64,000 nucleotides of DNA from CAJXMH01 sp964001305 (GTDB lineage: Bacteria > Bacteroidota > Bacteroidia > Flavobacteriales_E > Vicingaceae): contig CAXFAI010000010.1 in assembly GCA_964001305.1 (NCBI GenBank), forward strand, positions 38,289 through 102,288, given 5' to 3'. The notes beneath the pieces are model-generated. The model was not told the origin of the DNA, did no database searches, and saw only the letters and a list, made by a program, of their open reading frames with translations. How positions within the stretch are numbered: position 1 is the stretch's first letter; the number at the start of each line of letters is the position of its first letter. A program made the translations under genes and the position numbers. Positions 26,754 to 34,890 of this stretch are shown here, piece after piece.

Positions 26754-27107
26754 ATGAAAGAATTAACCAAAGCAGAAGAAGAAGTAATGCAAGTCTTATG
26801 GTCTTTAGAAAATGGATTTGTAAAAGAAATATTAGCCGAGTTTAAAGAACCAAAGCCAGCTTACAATACGATTAGTACAATTATTCGAATTTTAGAAAAG
26901 AAAGGGTTTGTCGGATTCGAGGCTTTTGGAAAATCGCACCGCTACTACCCTATTGTTAGCAAAGAAGAATACAAAGAGAGCATTTCGAAAAGCTTACTTA
27001 GTAAATACTTTGAAGGCTCTGCTCAAAACTTAATTTCCTTTTTTGCCAAGAAGGAAGAAATTTCAGTGGAAGAACTAGACCAACTTTTAAAAGAATTGAA
27101 GAAATAA
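26754..27107 (+). CDS. BlaI/MecI/CopY-family transcriptional repressor
   Basis: 117 residues. Winged helix opening LTKAEEEVMQVLWSLENGFVKEIL, recognition region YNTISTIIRILEKKGFVG, and a dimerisation tail ending SVEELDQLLKELKK. Members are inactivated when the partner M56 metalloprotease senses a signal. The stop shares one base with the start of the M56 gene, so the two are coupled. It inserts, on the opposite strand, between the two paa blocks. Confidence 0.9.
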   Translation: MKELTKAEEEVMQVLWSLENGFVKEILAEFKEPKPAYNTISTIIRILEKKGFVGFEAFGKSHRYYPIVSKEEYKESISKSLLSKYFEGSAQNLISFFAKKEEISVEELDQLLKELKK

Positions 27108-28339
27108 TGGAAAATACTATCAGCTATATCTTAGTGGTTAATCTTTGGTTTATAATGGGGATTCTATTCTATAAAACCTTACTTAGAAATAAATTTCACT
27201 ACCAATTTAATCGTTTCTTTTTATTAAGCTTAAGCACCCTTCCGTTTTTACTTTGTGCCATTCGGCTTCCCTTTGAAAATGGGATTAGTATTCAACATAG
27301 TATTGCTGAAATTACAGTTGGTTTAAGCAATTCGGTTATTCAAACTACAGACAATAGCATTAGCTGGACTGAAGTCCTTATTGGGGTTTATGTCTTTGGT
27401 ATTATGATTTCACTCAGTCGTCGTTTAGTTTCAAGTGTTTTACTAATTAAAAAGTATCGGCATTCAATAGCTAAAGCTGGTTACCAAGAAGTAGCCAAAA
27501 GTAAAGTAGCATTCAGCTTTTTGGGTAAAATTTATATAGGTGCTGATTTAACGAAAGAAGAAAAGACCGTTATTCTTGAACATGAAAAAGTTCACGTAAA
27601 GGCATTTCATTTTATAGACTTACTAATTTCTCAATTGGTTGAAGTTGTGTTCTTCTTCAACCCATTTGTTTACCAAGTCTGCTCCCTCATGCAAGAAAAC
27701 CATGAACTGGAAGCCGACCAAATAGGCAAAACAGACCGAAAAGCTTATTTAAACATTTTATTACAACAACATTTTCAAACTAATCAGTCGTTTGTAGGAC
27801 TGACACATTCCTTTAATACTCATCATTTAAAACGTAGAATTATGCATTTACAAAACAAAAACTCCAATGGTTCAAATAAAACAGCATTAGCCTTAAGCTT
27901 TTGTCTGTTTATTGGCCTTTTTAGCTTAGCTCAATGGGTTCAAGCTGAAAAAAATTTAAGCGAAGTAGCTACTAAAGTAGTACAAGACGAAAACGTTGAA
28001 CTACCGACTTTCCCAGGTGGACAAGAAGCATTAATGAATTTTCTGATTGACAATTTAAAATATCCCGAAAGTGCCAAAAAAGAAGGGGTTAGTGGGACTG
28101 CATTTGTAAAAGTAATCATTGACAAAAGTGGTCAAGTTATGGATTTAAAACTACTTAAAGAAATAGATGATCGCTTGTCAACAGAGGCATTTCGTGTATT
28201 GAAATTAATGCCTAATTGGAAACCTGCTATGAAAGATGGAAAAGCCGTAAAAGGAGAAGTAACAATACCTATTAAGTTTGCAATACCTCCTACCCCACCA
28301 AAACCTCCAAAAGCACCAGAAGCTCCTAAGGTTCAATAA
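27107..28339 (+). CDS. M56 (BlaR1-type) membrane metallopeptidase with C-terminal TonB domain
   Basis: 410 residues. Several transmembrane segments (about 7-24, 36-52, 88-106, 258-277) surround an M56 zinc site HEKVH (159-163), with ELEAD downstream as the third-ligand region. Residues about 300-397 are a TonB C-terminal domain (FPGGQEALMNFL, LKLMPNWKPAMKDGK), and the protein ends with a proline-rich tail. In BlaR1-type sensors the protease cleaves the partner repressor; Bacteroidota often replace the penicillin sensor by TonB domains. The signal is unknown. Confidence 0.88.
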   Translation: MENTISYILVVNLWFIMGILFYKTLLRNKFHYQFNRFFLLSLSTLPFLLCAIRLPFENGISIQHSIAEITVGLSNSVIQTTDNSISWTEVLIGVYVFGIMISLSRRLVSSVLLIKKYRHSIAKAGYQEVAKSKVAFSFLGKIYIGADLTKEEKTVILEHEKVHVKAFHFIDLLISQLVEVVFFFNPFVYQVCSLMQENHELEADQIGKTDRKAYLNILLQQHFQTNQSFVGLTHSFNTHHLKRRIMHLQNKNSNGSNKTALALSFCLFIGLFSLAQWVQAEKNLSEVATKVVQDENVELPTFPGGQEALMNFLIDNLKYPESAKKEGVSGTAFVKVIIDKSGQVMDLKLLKEIDDRLSTEAFRVLKLMPNWKPAMKDGKAVKGEVTIPIKFAIPPTPPKPPKAPEAPKVQ

Positions 28340-28386
28340 GCTTACATTTAAATCTAAATATTGAATCCATTATTTAAGAAGTTCCA

Positions 28387-28394
28387 TACCTTTG
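28387..28394 (+). promoter_or_regulatory. -7 promoter element for the secreted TonB-domain gene
   Basis: TACCTTTG matches TAnnTTTG 16 bases before the ATG at 28411. A TTG at 28361-28363 sits 23 bases upstream as a possible -33 element. This implies separate transcription from the BlaI/M56 pair. Confidence 0.5.
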
Positions 28395-28410
28395 GCTAAA
28401 CTAGAAATCC

Positions 28411-28842
28411 ATGAGAAAAGTTACCTTATTCATTTTTATGTTAGCCATTGGTTTGGGAACCATTGCTACTTCTAACTTTAGTCTTCTAAACGAAAGCGAA
28501 GTTGAATTTCAATCTGAAAATAAAGCCGCCGCATTTCCAGGTGGTGATGAAGCATTGCAGGATTTTATTAAAAAGAATCTGCGTTATCCTAATGAGGCAA
28601 GACGATATGGTAAAGTCATTGTAGAATTTACGGTAAAGAAAAGTGGAAAATGCACCGATTTTACGATTGTAAAAAGTGTGATTGATGAGCTAGACTTTTC
28701 TGCAGTTGAAACACTGCAAGGCATGCCAATGTGGGAACCTGCGATTAAGAACGGGAAAAAGGTAGAATCTAAGGTAAAAGTAGATGTACTTTTTAAACCA
28801 GAAGACGATCCTTACAGACCTGAAAACAGAAGTAACGGATAA
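28411..28842 (+). CDS. Secreted TonB C-terminal-domain protein
   Basis: 143 residues. Signal peptide 1-20, then a single TonB-like domain (AFPGGDEALQDFIKKNLRYPNEA ... LQGMPMWEPAIKNGKKV). It lacks the TonB membrane anchor and Pro-rich spacer, so it is not a classical energy transducer. Homologous to the C-terminus of the neighbouring M56 protein, suggesting duplication of that module (inference). Ends flush with the convergent paaG. Confidence 0.78.
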   Translation: MRKVTLFIFMLAIGLGTIATSNFSLLNESEVEFQSENKAAAFPGGDEALQDFIKKNLRYPNEARRYGKVIVEFTVKKSGKCTDFTIVKSVIDELDFSAVETLQGMPMWEPAIKNGKKVESKVKVDVLFKPEDDPYRPENRSNG

Positions 28843-29622
28843 TTACTTGCCTGTAAAATTTGGCTTTCGCTTTTCAACAAAAGCAGTTACACCTTCTTGA
28901 TAATCCTGAGTCTCACTGGCCTCGATTTGAAGTTTTGATTCTAAATCAAGTTGTTGTTCTAATGTATTATTTAAAGACTCATTGAATGCCTTTTTTGTAA
29001 GAGCTAAAGCTTTGGTTGGCATTTGAGAGACCCTATGACTTATACGGCCAATATGTTCATCAAATTCGTCTTCTTCAATAACTTGATAAACTAAACCAAG
29101 CTTTTCTGCCTCCTTGGCTGAAATTTTATCTGCCAACATTGCTAGCGCTGTTGCTTTTTGAAAACCGATTAATCTCGGTAGAAAGAAAGTACCACCACTA
29201 TCAGGTATTAAGCCTATAGCGCTAAACGCTTGAATAAAAATAGCTAACTCATGGGCGATTACAATATCACAGGCAAAGGCAATGTTTGCGCCTGCTCCTG
29301 CGGCTACTCCATTTACAGCCGCAATTACAGGCTTTTCTAATGCTCTAATTTTTTTAATTATCGGACCATAATGTTCATCCAAAATATTTTTAAATCCCGG
29401 ATTTAATTTCTCGTCTGTTACCTCTTTTAAATCTTGTCCTGCACAAAATGCTTTTCCTTCTCCACTTACAACAACCACTCTCACTGAGTCATCATTCTGA
29501 CAATCATCTAATGCTTCTTGGAAGGCTAAAGCCATTTCACGATTAAAGCTATTAAAAGCTTTCGGACGATTGAATAAAATTCGAGCGATGCCGCTTTCTT
29601 TGGTAAATAAAATTGTACTCAT
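28843..29622 (-). CDS. paaG: PaaG-type ring-1,2-epoxyphenylacetyl-CoA isomerase
   Basis: 259 residues, crotonase fold. FCAGQDLKEVTD and GVAAGAGANIAFACD form the oxyanion hole; Asp in GLIPDSGGTFFLPRLIG is the catalytic acid typical of PaaG. It isomerises the ring epoxide to oxepin-CoA. Last gene of the tightly spaced paaE-A-B-C-D-G operon, 12 bases after paaD. Confidence 0.9.
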   Translation of the reverse strand: MSTILFTKESGIARILFNRPKAFNSFNREMALAFQEALDDCQNDDSVRVVVVSGEGKAFCAGQDLKEVTDEKLNPGFKNILDEHYGPIIKKIRALEKPVIAAVNGVAAGAGANIAFACDIVIAHELAIFIQAFSAIGLIPDSGGTFFLPRLIGFQKATALAMLADKISAKEAEKLGLVYQVIEEDEFDEHIGRISHRVSQMPTKALALTKKAFNESLNNTLEQQLDLESKLQIEASETQDYQEGVTAFVEKRKPNFTGK

Positions 29623-29634
29623 TGATTTAGTTTC

Positions 29635-30123
29635 TTATTTAAGGCATTTAAAATAATCAAATGGTTCGTGGCAATCTTCGCATTTAAAAAGGGCTTTACA
29701 GGCAGTTGAGCCAAATCGACTAACCATTTTGGTATTGCTTGAGCCACATTGTGGACAATTGATTTGATGTTTTTCTCCTGTTAATGCTGCTTTATCTACT
29801 GAGGTCTCTCGGGGTGCAGCAATTCCATATTCTTCAAGAGCCTGCTTTCCTCTTTCCGTTATCCAGTCGGTTGTCCAAGCGGGACTTAAAACCAGCTTTA
29901 CTTCAGCAATTAAGCCTTCTTTTTTAAAAGCAGCTTTAATGTCATCGCTTATGGTATCCATTGCTGGACAACCCGAGTAAGTTGGTGTAATTTCAATGTG
30001 AAAAGTTTCACCATTTTGCTCAACTTTTCGCACAATACCCATATCCATAATGGAAAGAACTGGAATTTCAGGATCGCTCACCGACCGTAGAATTTCTTCT
30101 ATTTCCGGATTAGCAACTTTCAT
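29635..30123 (-). CDS. paaD: PaaD, phenylacetyl-CoA epoxidase maturation protein
   Basis: 162 residues. N-terminal MIP18/DUF59 domain (SVSDPEIPVLSIMDMGIVRKV, TPTYSGCPAMDTI with the conserved Cys) and C-terminal zinc-ribbon-like cysteines (CPQCGSSNTK ... CKALFKCEDC). PaaD is needed for assembly of the epoxidase. Directly abuts paaC. Confidence 0.92.
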   Translation of the reverse strand: MKVANPEIEEILRSVSDPEIPVLSIMDMGIVRKVEQNGETFHIEITPTYSGCPAMDTISDDIKAAFKKEGLIAEVKLVLSPAWTTDWITERGKQALEEYGIAAPRETSVDKAALTGEKHQINCPQCGSSNTKMVSRFGSTACKALFKCEDCHEPFDYFKCLK

Positions 30124-30879
30124 TTACCACTGCATGTTTGGGTAAGCTCTTTGCATGTATTGGAACTCTGCTAATATGTAACCCATGTATTCAGTATGTC
30201 TTCCAGCTTTACCACCATATTGGAAGGTAGTCTTTTCAGGGAAGGAAATATCCGATTTTACCAAAACGTCTTTAACTCTTTCTAAATAGATTGGCTTAAG
30301 CAGCTCCAAATCTGGACCAACACCCATTTCTGCCATTAAGGTTTCCGTTTCTGTTGGTTTAAAAAGTTCCATACTATATCTCCAAAGAAAACCAAAAGCT
30401 TCATTTAAACGCTCATTGCTTTCTTCTGTTCCATCGCCTAAGCGTTGCATCCAAGTTGAAGATAAATCAAAGTGATAATCTACCTCTTTAATGGATTTAT
30501 GAGCGATGGCAGCAATTTGACGGTTCTTACTATTCATCAATTCAGTTAGCAACAATTGATGATAGGTATCAAACAAGAACTGACGACAAATTACATAGGC
30601 AAAGTCACGGTTTGGCTGTTCAACTAATAAAGCATTTTTATATTCATGCTCTAAACGAAGCATGGCAATGGAGTCTTCCGTAACACCCTCTCCTTTTAGC
30701 TCAGCGGCATATTGAAAGTAATTTCTCACTTGGCCAAAAAGATCAAGGGAAACATTAGTCAGTGCAATGTCCGTTTCTAGTTCAGGTCCATGACCACATA
30801 GTTCTCCTAATCGCTGACCCAAAATCATGGAATTATCCCCAAGCAGTAATAAATAATCGTATAAGGCTTTTTGCTCCAT
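30124..30879 (-). CDS. paaC: PaaC, structural subunit of phenylacetyl-CoA epoxidase
   Basis: 251 residues, ferritin-like all-helical. Opening LYDYLLLLGDNSMILGQRLGELCGHGPELETDIAL and the mid segment YHFDLSSTWMQRLGDGTEES are PaaC hallmarks. It pairs with PaaA as the inactive, stabilising diiron-like subunit. Its start overlaps the paaB stop by one base. Confidence 0.93.
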   Translation of the reverse strand: MEQKALYDYLLLLGDNSMILGQRLGELCGHGPELETDIALTNVSLDLFGQVRNYFQYAAELKGEGVTEDSIAMLRLEHEYKNALLVEQPNRDFAYVICRQFLFDTYHQLLLTELMNSKNRQIAAIAHKSIKEVDYHFDLSSTWMQRLGDGTEESNERLNEAFGFLWRYSMELFKPTETETLMAEMGVGPDLELLKPIYLERVKDVLVKSDISFPEKTTFQYGGKAGRHTEYMGYILAEFQYMQRAYPNMQW

Positions 30880-31163
30880 TACATATGCTTTAATTCGTCT
30901 GGCAAATTGTAAAAAGTAGGGTGTCTGTAAACCTTATCTTTTGCAGGTTCAAACAACTCTCCCGACTTTTCAGGATTAGAAGCAGTGATGTGTTTAGACT
31001 CAACCACCCAAACACTTACTCCTTCTTGACGACGTGTGTATACATCACGGGCATTTTGAATTGCCATTTCAGCATCAGCCGCATGCAAGCTACCTGCATG
31101 TCGATGCTCTAATCCGTTTTTGCTACGGATGAATATTTCCCAAATGGGCCAATCTTTATTCAT
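30879..31163 (-). CDS. paaB: PaaB, small subunit of phenylacetyl-CoA epoxidase
   Basis: 94 residues, the usual PaaB length. Opening WPIWEIFIRSKNGLEHRHAGSLHA and the segment DVYTRRQEGVSVWVVES are strongly conserved. PaaB bridges PaaAC heterodimers. Lies 18 bases after paaA and overlaps paaC by one base. Confidence 0.93.
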   Translation of the reverse strand: MNKDWPIWEIFIRSKNGLEHRHAGSLHAADAEMAIQNARDVYTRRQEGVSVWVVESKHITASNPEKSGELFEPAKDKVYRHPTFYNLPDELKHM

Positions 31164-31181
31164 AGTTTGTTTTCTTTTCGA

Positions 31182-32135
31182 TTAAGCACTTTTGCTTACT
31201 TTTCTTTCAGCTTGTTTTTTCGCATGAGCCAAGGCTGCTTCTCTTACCCAAGCCCCCCTATCCCAAGCGTTATTTCGATCTTCCATTCGCTTGCGATTGC
31301 ACGGCCCATTTCCTTTTACCACATCCCAAAACTCTTCCCAATCAATTTCACCAAAATCATAATGTCCTCTTTCTTCGTTCCATTTCAAATCAGGATCTGG
31401 TATTGTCAAACCTAAAATCTCTGCTTGCGGTACCGTTTGATCTACAAATTGCTGACGCAATTCATCATTTGATTTTCGTTTAATCTTCCATTTCATGGAT
31501 TGCTCCGTATTTGGAGACTCTTCATCTCTTGGTCCAAACATCATCAGCGATGGCCACCAAAATCGGTTCAGCGCATCTTGTGCCATTTGCTTTTGAGCTT
31601 CAGTCCCGTTCGCTAAGGCAAGCATAATTTCATAACCTTGACGTTGGTGGAAACTCTCTTCTTTACAAATACGCACCATAGCTCTTGCATAAGGGCCATA
31701 AGAGGTTTTAGTCAACATGACTTGATTAATAATGGCCGCACCATCAACCAACCAACCTACAGCTCCCATATCTGCCCACGTTAGTGTTGGATAATTGAAA
31801 ATACTTGAATATTTGGCAGTACCATTTAGCAATTGCTCCACCAATTCATCGCGGCTGATTCCTAAGGTTTCTGCAGCGCTGTATAAATACAATCCATGTC
31901 CTGCTTCATCTTGAACTTTTGCCAACAAGGCCACTTTTCTTCTCAATGAAGGAGCTCTTGTAATCCAGTTTCCTTCAGGCAACATTCCTACTACCTCGGA
32001 ATGAGCATGCTGTGAAATTTGACGGATATGTGTTTTACGATATTTCTCTGGCATCCAATCTTTCGCTTCAATATTCTCTCCGCGATCAATTCGTGCCTGA
32101 AATTCTTCTTCTAAATTTTTTATATTATTCTCCAT
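31182..32135 (-). CDS. paaA: PaaA, catalytic subunit of phenylacetyl-CoA epoxidase
   Basis: 317 residues. Diiron carboxylate signature KVQDEAGHGLYLYSAAE (ExxH) and the second CKEESFHQRQGYEIM (ExxxH) are visible, along with LNRFWWPSLMMFGPRD. It inserts one oxygen atom into the aromatic ring of phenylacetyl-CoA, using electrons from PaaE. Second gene in the operon, 12 bases after paaE. Confidence 0.95.
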   Translation of the reverse strand: MENNIKNLEEEFQARIDRGENIEAKDWMPEKYRKTHIRQISQHAHSEVVGMLPEGNWITRAPSLRRKVALLAKVQDEAGHGLYLYSAAETLGISRDELVEQLLNGTAKYSSIFNYPTLTWADMGAVGWLVDGAAIINQVMLTKTSYGPYARAMVRICKEESFHQRQGYEIMLALANGTEAQKQMAQDALNRFWWPSLMMFGPRDEESPNTEQSMKWKIKRKSNDELRQQFVDQTVPQAEILGLTIPDPDLKWNEERGHYDFGEIDWEEFWDVVKGNGPCNRKRMEDRNNAWDRGAWVREAALAHAKKQAERKVSKSA

Positions 32136-32147
32136 AATTTCAAGTAT

Positions 32148-33221
32148 TTAGCTATCGAAATCTACTAAAATATTATTGCTTTTGGGTACAGCTTGGCAAG
32201 TTAAAATGTATCCTGCTTCTACTTCTTCCTCTTCTAATGCATAATTGACTTGCATATCCACTTCTCCTTCAATCAATTTTGCTCGACAAGTACAACAAAC
32301 TCCACCTTTGCAGGCGAATGGCAAATCAGCATTATTACTCAGTGCGGCATCTAAAATGTAATTATCTCCACCTTGAGGCATTTCGAATGAGGTTTTTGTA
32401 CCGTTATTTATAATTGAAACTTCCGATAAATCAGAATTGTTCACCGTTTCAACTTGTTCTTTTGATTTTTCTTTGGGGGGAACTCCAAAAAGTTCAAAAT
32501 GGACTTTCTTAGAATCAACTCCATGTTTAATCATAAAGTCTTTAATCATCATGGTCATGGCCATAGGACCGCAGATAAACACATCGTCAATCTGCGATAA
32601 ATCAATTAAAGACTTTGAAATTTGCTCTAGCTTTTCTTCTGTAAAACGTCCATTAAATAAAGGTGCATCTCGCTCTTCTTTTGTTAAAAAGTGATACAAC
32701 TCAAAACGTCCTAAATATTTATTTTTTAAAGCCTCAATTTCTTCTCTTAAAATAATGGACTGAACGGAGCGATTGACATAAAAAAGACTAGCTTTTGAAT
32801 TTGGCTCTTCTTTTAAGTGTGTTTTCAAAATAGAAGCAATTGGTGTAATTCCACTTCCAGCTGCAAATGCCACATAGTGCTTTGAACAACTTTTATCTAC
32901 ATCACAATAAAAACTTCCGTTTGGAACCATTACTTCCAACTCATCACCCACTTTTAAATGATCATTGGCAAAAGTGGAAAAACGACCACCATCAATTTTT
33001 TTAATTGCTACTTTCCATTCATTGTCTAGCGGACTTGAACAAAGTGAATAAGACCTTCTGATAGACTCGCCATCAATTTCTGCCTTAAGCGTTAAATATT
33101 GACCTTGTTTATACTGAAAGAGTTCTTTCAACTCCTCTTCCACTTCAAAACTTACAATTGTACAATCATCAGTTGTCTTTTCTAATTCTTTAACCTTAAG
33201 CGGATGGAAACGTTTTGCCAT
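32148..33221 (-). CDS. paaE: PaaE, phenylacetyl-CoA epoxidase reductase
   Basis: 357 residues. Ferredoxin-NADP reductase-like domain with FAD motif RRSYSLCS, NAD(P) motif FAAGSGITPIASILK and FICGPMAMTMMIKD. The C-terminal plant-type 2Fe-2S ferredoxin has Cys ligands CKGGVCCTC and a later LTCQ. It passes electrons to the PaaABC epoxidase. First gene of the operon, with a promoter element immediately upstream. Confidence 0.94.
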   Translation of the reverse strand: MAKRFHPLKVKELEKTTDDCTIVSFEVEEELKELFQYKQGQYLTLKAEIDGESIRRSYSLCSSPLDNEWKVAIKKIDGGRFSTFANDHLKVGDELEVMVPNGSFYCDVDKSCSKHYVAFAAGSGITPIASILKTHLKEEPNSKASLFYVNRSVQSIILREEIEALKNKYLGRFELYHFLTKEERDAPLFNGRFTEEKLEQISKSLIDLSQIDDVFICGPMAMTMMIKDFMIKHGVDSKKVHFELFGVPPKEKSKEQVETVNNSDLSEVSIINNGTKTSFEMPQGGDNYILDAALSNNADLPFACKGGVCCTCRAKLIEGEVDMQVNYALEEEEVEAGYILTCQAVPKSNNILVDFDS

Positions 33222-33237
33222 AGAAAAAATTTGTTTG

Positions 33238-33245
33238 CAAAATTA
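33238..33245 (-). promoter_or_regulatory. -7 promoter element of the paaEABCDG operon
   Basis: On the minus strand TAATTTTG fits TAnnTTTG and lies 16 bases before the paaE ATG at 33221. No operator-like palindrome is evident in the 43-base gap to the DUF2461 gene. Confidence 0.5.
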
Positions 33246-33264
33246 AGCAAAGGGGATAGCATTC

Positions 33265-33948
33265 CTAAATAAGCGACTCCCCGTTTAAATCAGTTGTTAA
33301 ATAAAGAGTCATTGCTTCAAAAAATGGTTGAATTAACTGATACCCTTTTATAATTTGGTCTGGAAAATCTGCCGACATTACTTCTTGATCTGAAAATTTC
33401 TTCATCACATAAAAGTTTTTAAAACGCAACAAATCAATATTTGGGTCATCTGCATTAAATCCTCTTGGAACAGTTTTTAACTTTTCTCCTAATAATTCCC
33501 CAAAATAGTTTTTAAATTTCTTGTTAGCTAAAGCCTGTTTTAAAGGTTCTGCATCCATTTCTATTTGTTCACGAATCAATTTTAAATCCGAAGCATTTGG
33601 TGCGTAAAATCCACCACCAATCATTGAATTACCAGGCTCAATGCTAAAATAATATCCTCCTCTCCTATTTTCTCCTGCTCTTTTAAAAGAACCGGATCGA
33701 TTGGTTTTGTATGGTGCTTTATTTTTAGAAAAGCGAACATCTCTATAGATTCGAAAAAGACTTTTTTTACCACTTATGGTTTCAATCTCATCAAACTGAT
33801 TGAGACGCTTTAACAATTCATCACCAAGCGCTGCCATTTCTTGGTGAGAAGCTTCATACTTGTTTTTGTTTTCTTGAAACCAATCTCGATTGTTATTGAG
33901 TTTAAGTTCTTTAAGAAAATTAAATGTGGTTGATGTTACAATGCTCAT
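33265..33948 (-). CDS. DUF2461/TIGR02453-family protein
   Basis: 227 residues. The family pattern FNFLKELKLNNNRDWFQENKNKYE at the N-terminus, then LFRIYRDVRFSKNKAPYKTN and GGYYFSIEPGNSMIGGGFYAP, identifies DUF2461. Function unknown. Located upstream of paaE on the same strand, 43 bases away; the separate promoter of paaE argues it is not part of the paa operon. Confidence 0.85.
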   Translation of the reverse strand: MSIVTSTTFNFLKELKLNNNRDWFQENKNKYEASHQEMAALGDELLKRLNQFDEIETISGKKSLFRIYRDVRFSKNKAPYKTNRSGSFKRAGENRRGGYYFSIEPGNSMIGGGFYAPNASDLKLIREQIEMDAEPLKQALANKKFKNYFGELLGEKLKTVPRGFNADDPNIDLLRFKNFYVMKKFSDQEVMSADFPDQIIKGYQLIQPFFEAMTLYLTTDLNGESLI

Positions 33949-33976
33949 GCAGTCAATTTTGGGAGCTTGAAATTAA

Positions 33977-34079
33977 TATCTTTGGATGATAACATCAATA
34001 GAAAATGGAAGAAAAATTCTACATAGAAACGACAATTAGAAAAGTAGCCAAGACCATAAATGGCTTATTGTTATTTTAG
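33977..34079 (+). pseudogene. Possible decayed gene start with its own promoter element
   Basis: TATCTTTG (33977-33984) fits the -7 consensus and an ATG follows at 34005. The frame reads MEEKFYIETTIRKVAK and stops after 24 codons (TAG at 34077-34079). The opening resembles the first strand of SRPBCC/AHSA1 proteins, and another frame just beyond reads EGWKNQL, reminiscent of their C-terminus. This may be an internally deleted SRPBCC gene; the evidence is short and weak. Confidence 0.25.
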
Positions 34080-34183
34080 AGGGGTGGAAGAATCAATTAA
34101 TCCCAAATGAATCAGATAAAAGCTAATATTTCTTGAATGGATGAAATAAATTAATTTGATATGCGCAATAAAATAGAAGACAA

Positions 34184-34888
34184 ATGAAAATTGAAGATCA
34201 ATATGGCAAAATAGGAGAATCTATAAACGGTATCCTTTCTAGTTCGTTGAAAAATCCGGACCTTGAAAAATTGGCTTCGAATCATTCCTTTATTGTTGAT
34301 TTTGACATATGGCTTGATATTTTACAGGATAGACCTGAAAAAAGCATTTTTGAAAATGCAATTAAGGAATACCAAATATCGATTATAAGTAATTGTCTTG
34401 GAATGTATCAACAGGCTTTTATGGGGTTGCGGTTTTTTCTTGAACGCTCCTTAGTTGCCATTCAATTTTCTGCAAATGAAATTGAATTGAATTTATGGAA
34501 AATTGGAGAGAGAGACACCTATTGGACTGAATTAATGGATGATGACAAAGGAGTTTTTTCTCCAAAATTTTGTCGAGCTTTTTTTCCAGAACTTGATAAT
34601 GAAATAACTTTTTTTAAAGCTATTACTAAAAAAGTTTATCGTGAATGCTCTGAATATGTTCATGGCAATAATTCAGTTATCGATAAAATTCCAAATTCAC
34701 TAGAATATTCAAAAGATTTATTTGAAGAGTGGAACTCTAAAGCGGACATTATTAACAGAATAATTCTATTCACATTATGTTTACGATATTTAAAAATATT
34801 GAAGGTAGAGGAACGGAAAAAAGTAGCAGAATCCCTAATTGAAGAGTTTAATTCTATCCCTCCAATAAATCAAATTATTACACAATAA
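34184..34888 (+). CDS. Uncharacterised helical protein with HEPN-like R-x6-H motif
   Basis: 234 residues, predicted mostly alpha-helical, no signal peptide. I do not recognise a named family. The segment KVYRECSEYVHGNNS places Arg153 and His160 as R-x6-H, the form of the HEPN ribonuclease active site, with the common VHG ending. It starts with an ATG overlapping the stop of an 8-codon upstream frame (34161-34187). Two bases separate it from the downstream ATPase gene, so the two are co-translated. The pairing suggests an effector plus regulator (inference). Confidence 0.6.
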   Translation: MKIEDQYGKIGESINGILSSSLKNPDLEKLASNHSFIVDFDIWLDILQDRPEKSIFENAIKEYQISIISNCLGMYQQAFMGLRFFLERSLVAIQFSANEIELNLWKIGERDTYWTELMDDDKGVFSPKFCRAFFPELDNEITFFKAITKKVYRECSEYVHGNNSVIDKIPNSLEYSKDLFEEWNSKADIINRIILFTLCLRYLKILKVEERKKVAESLIEEFNSIPPINQIITQ

Positions 34889-34890
34889 TT

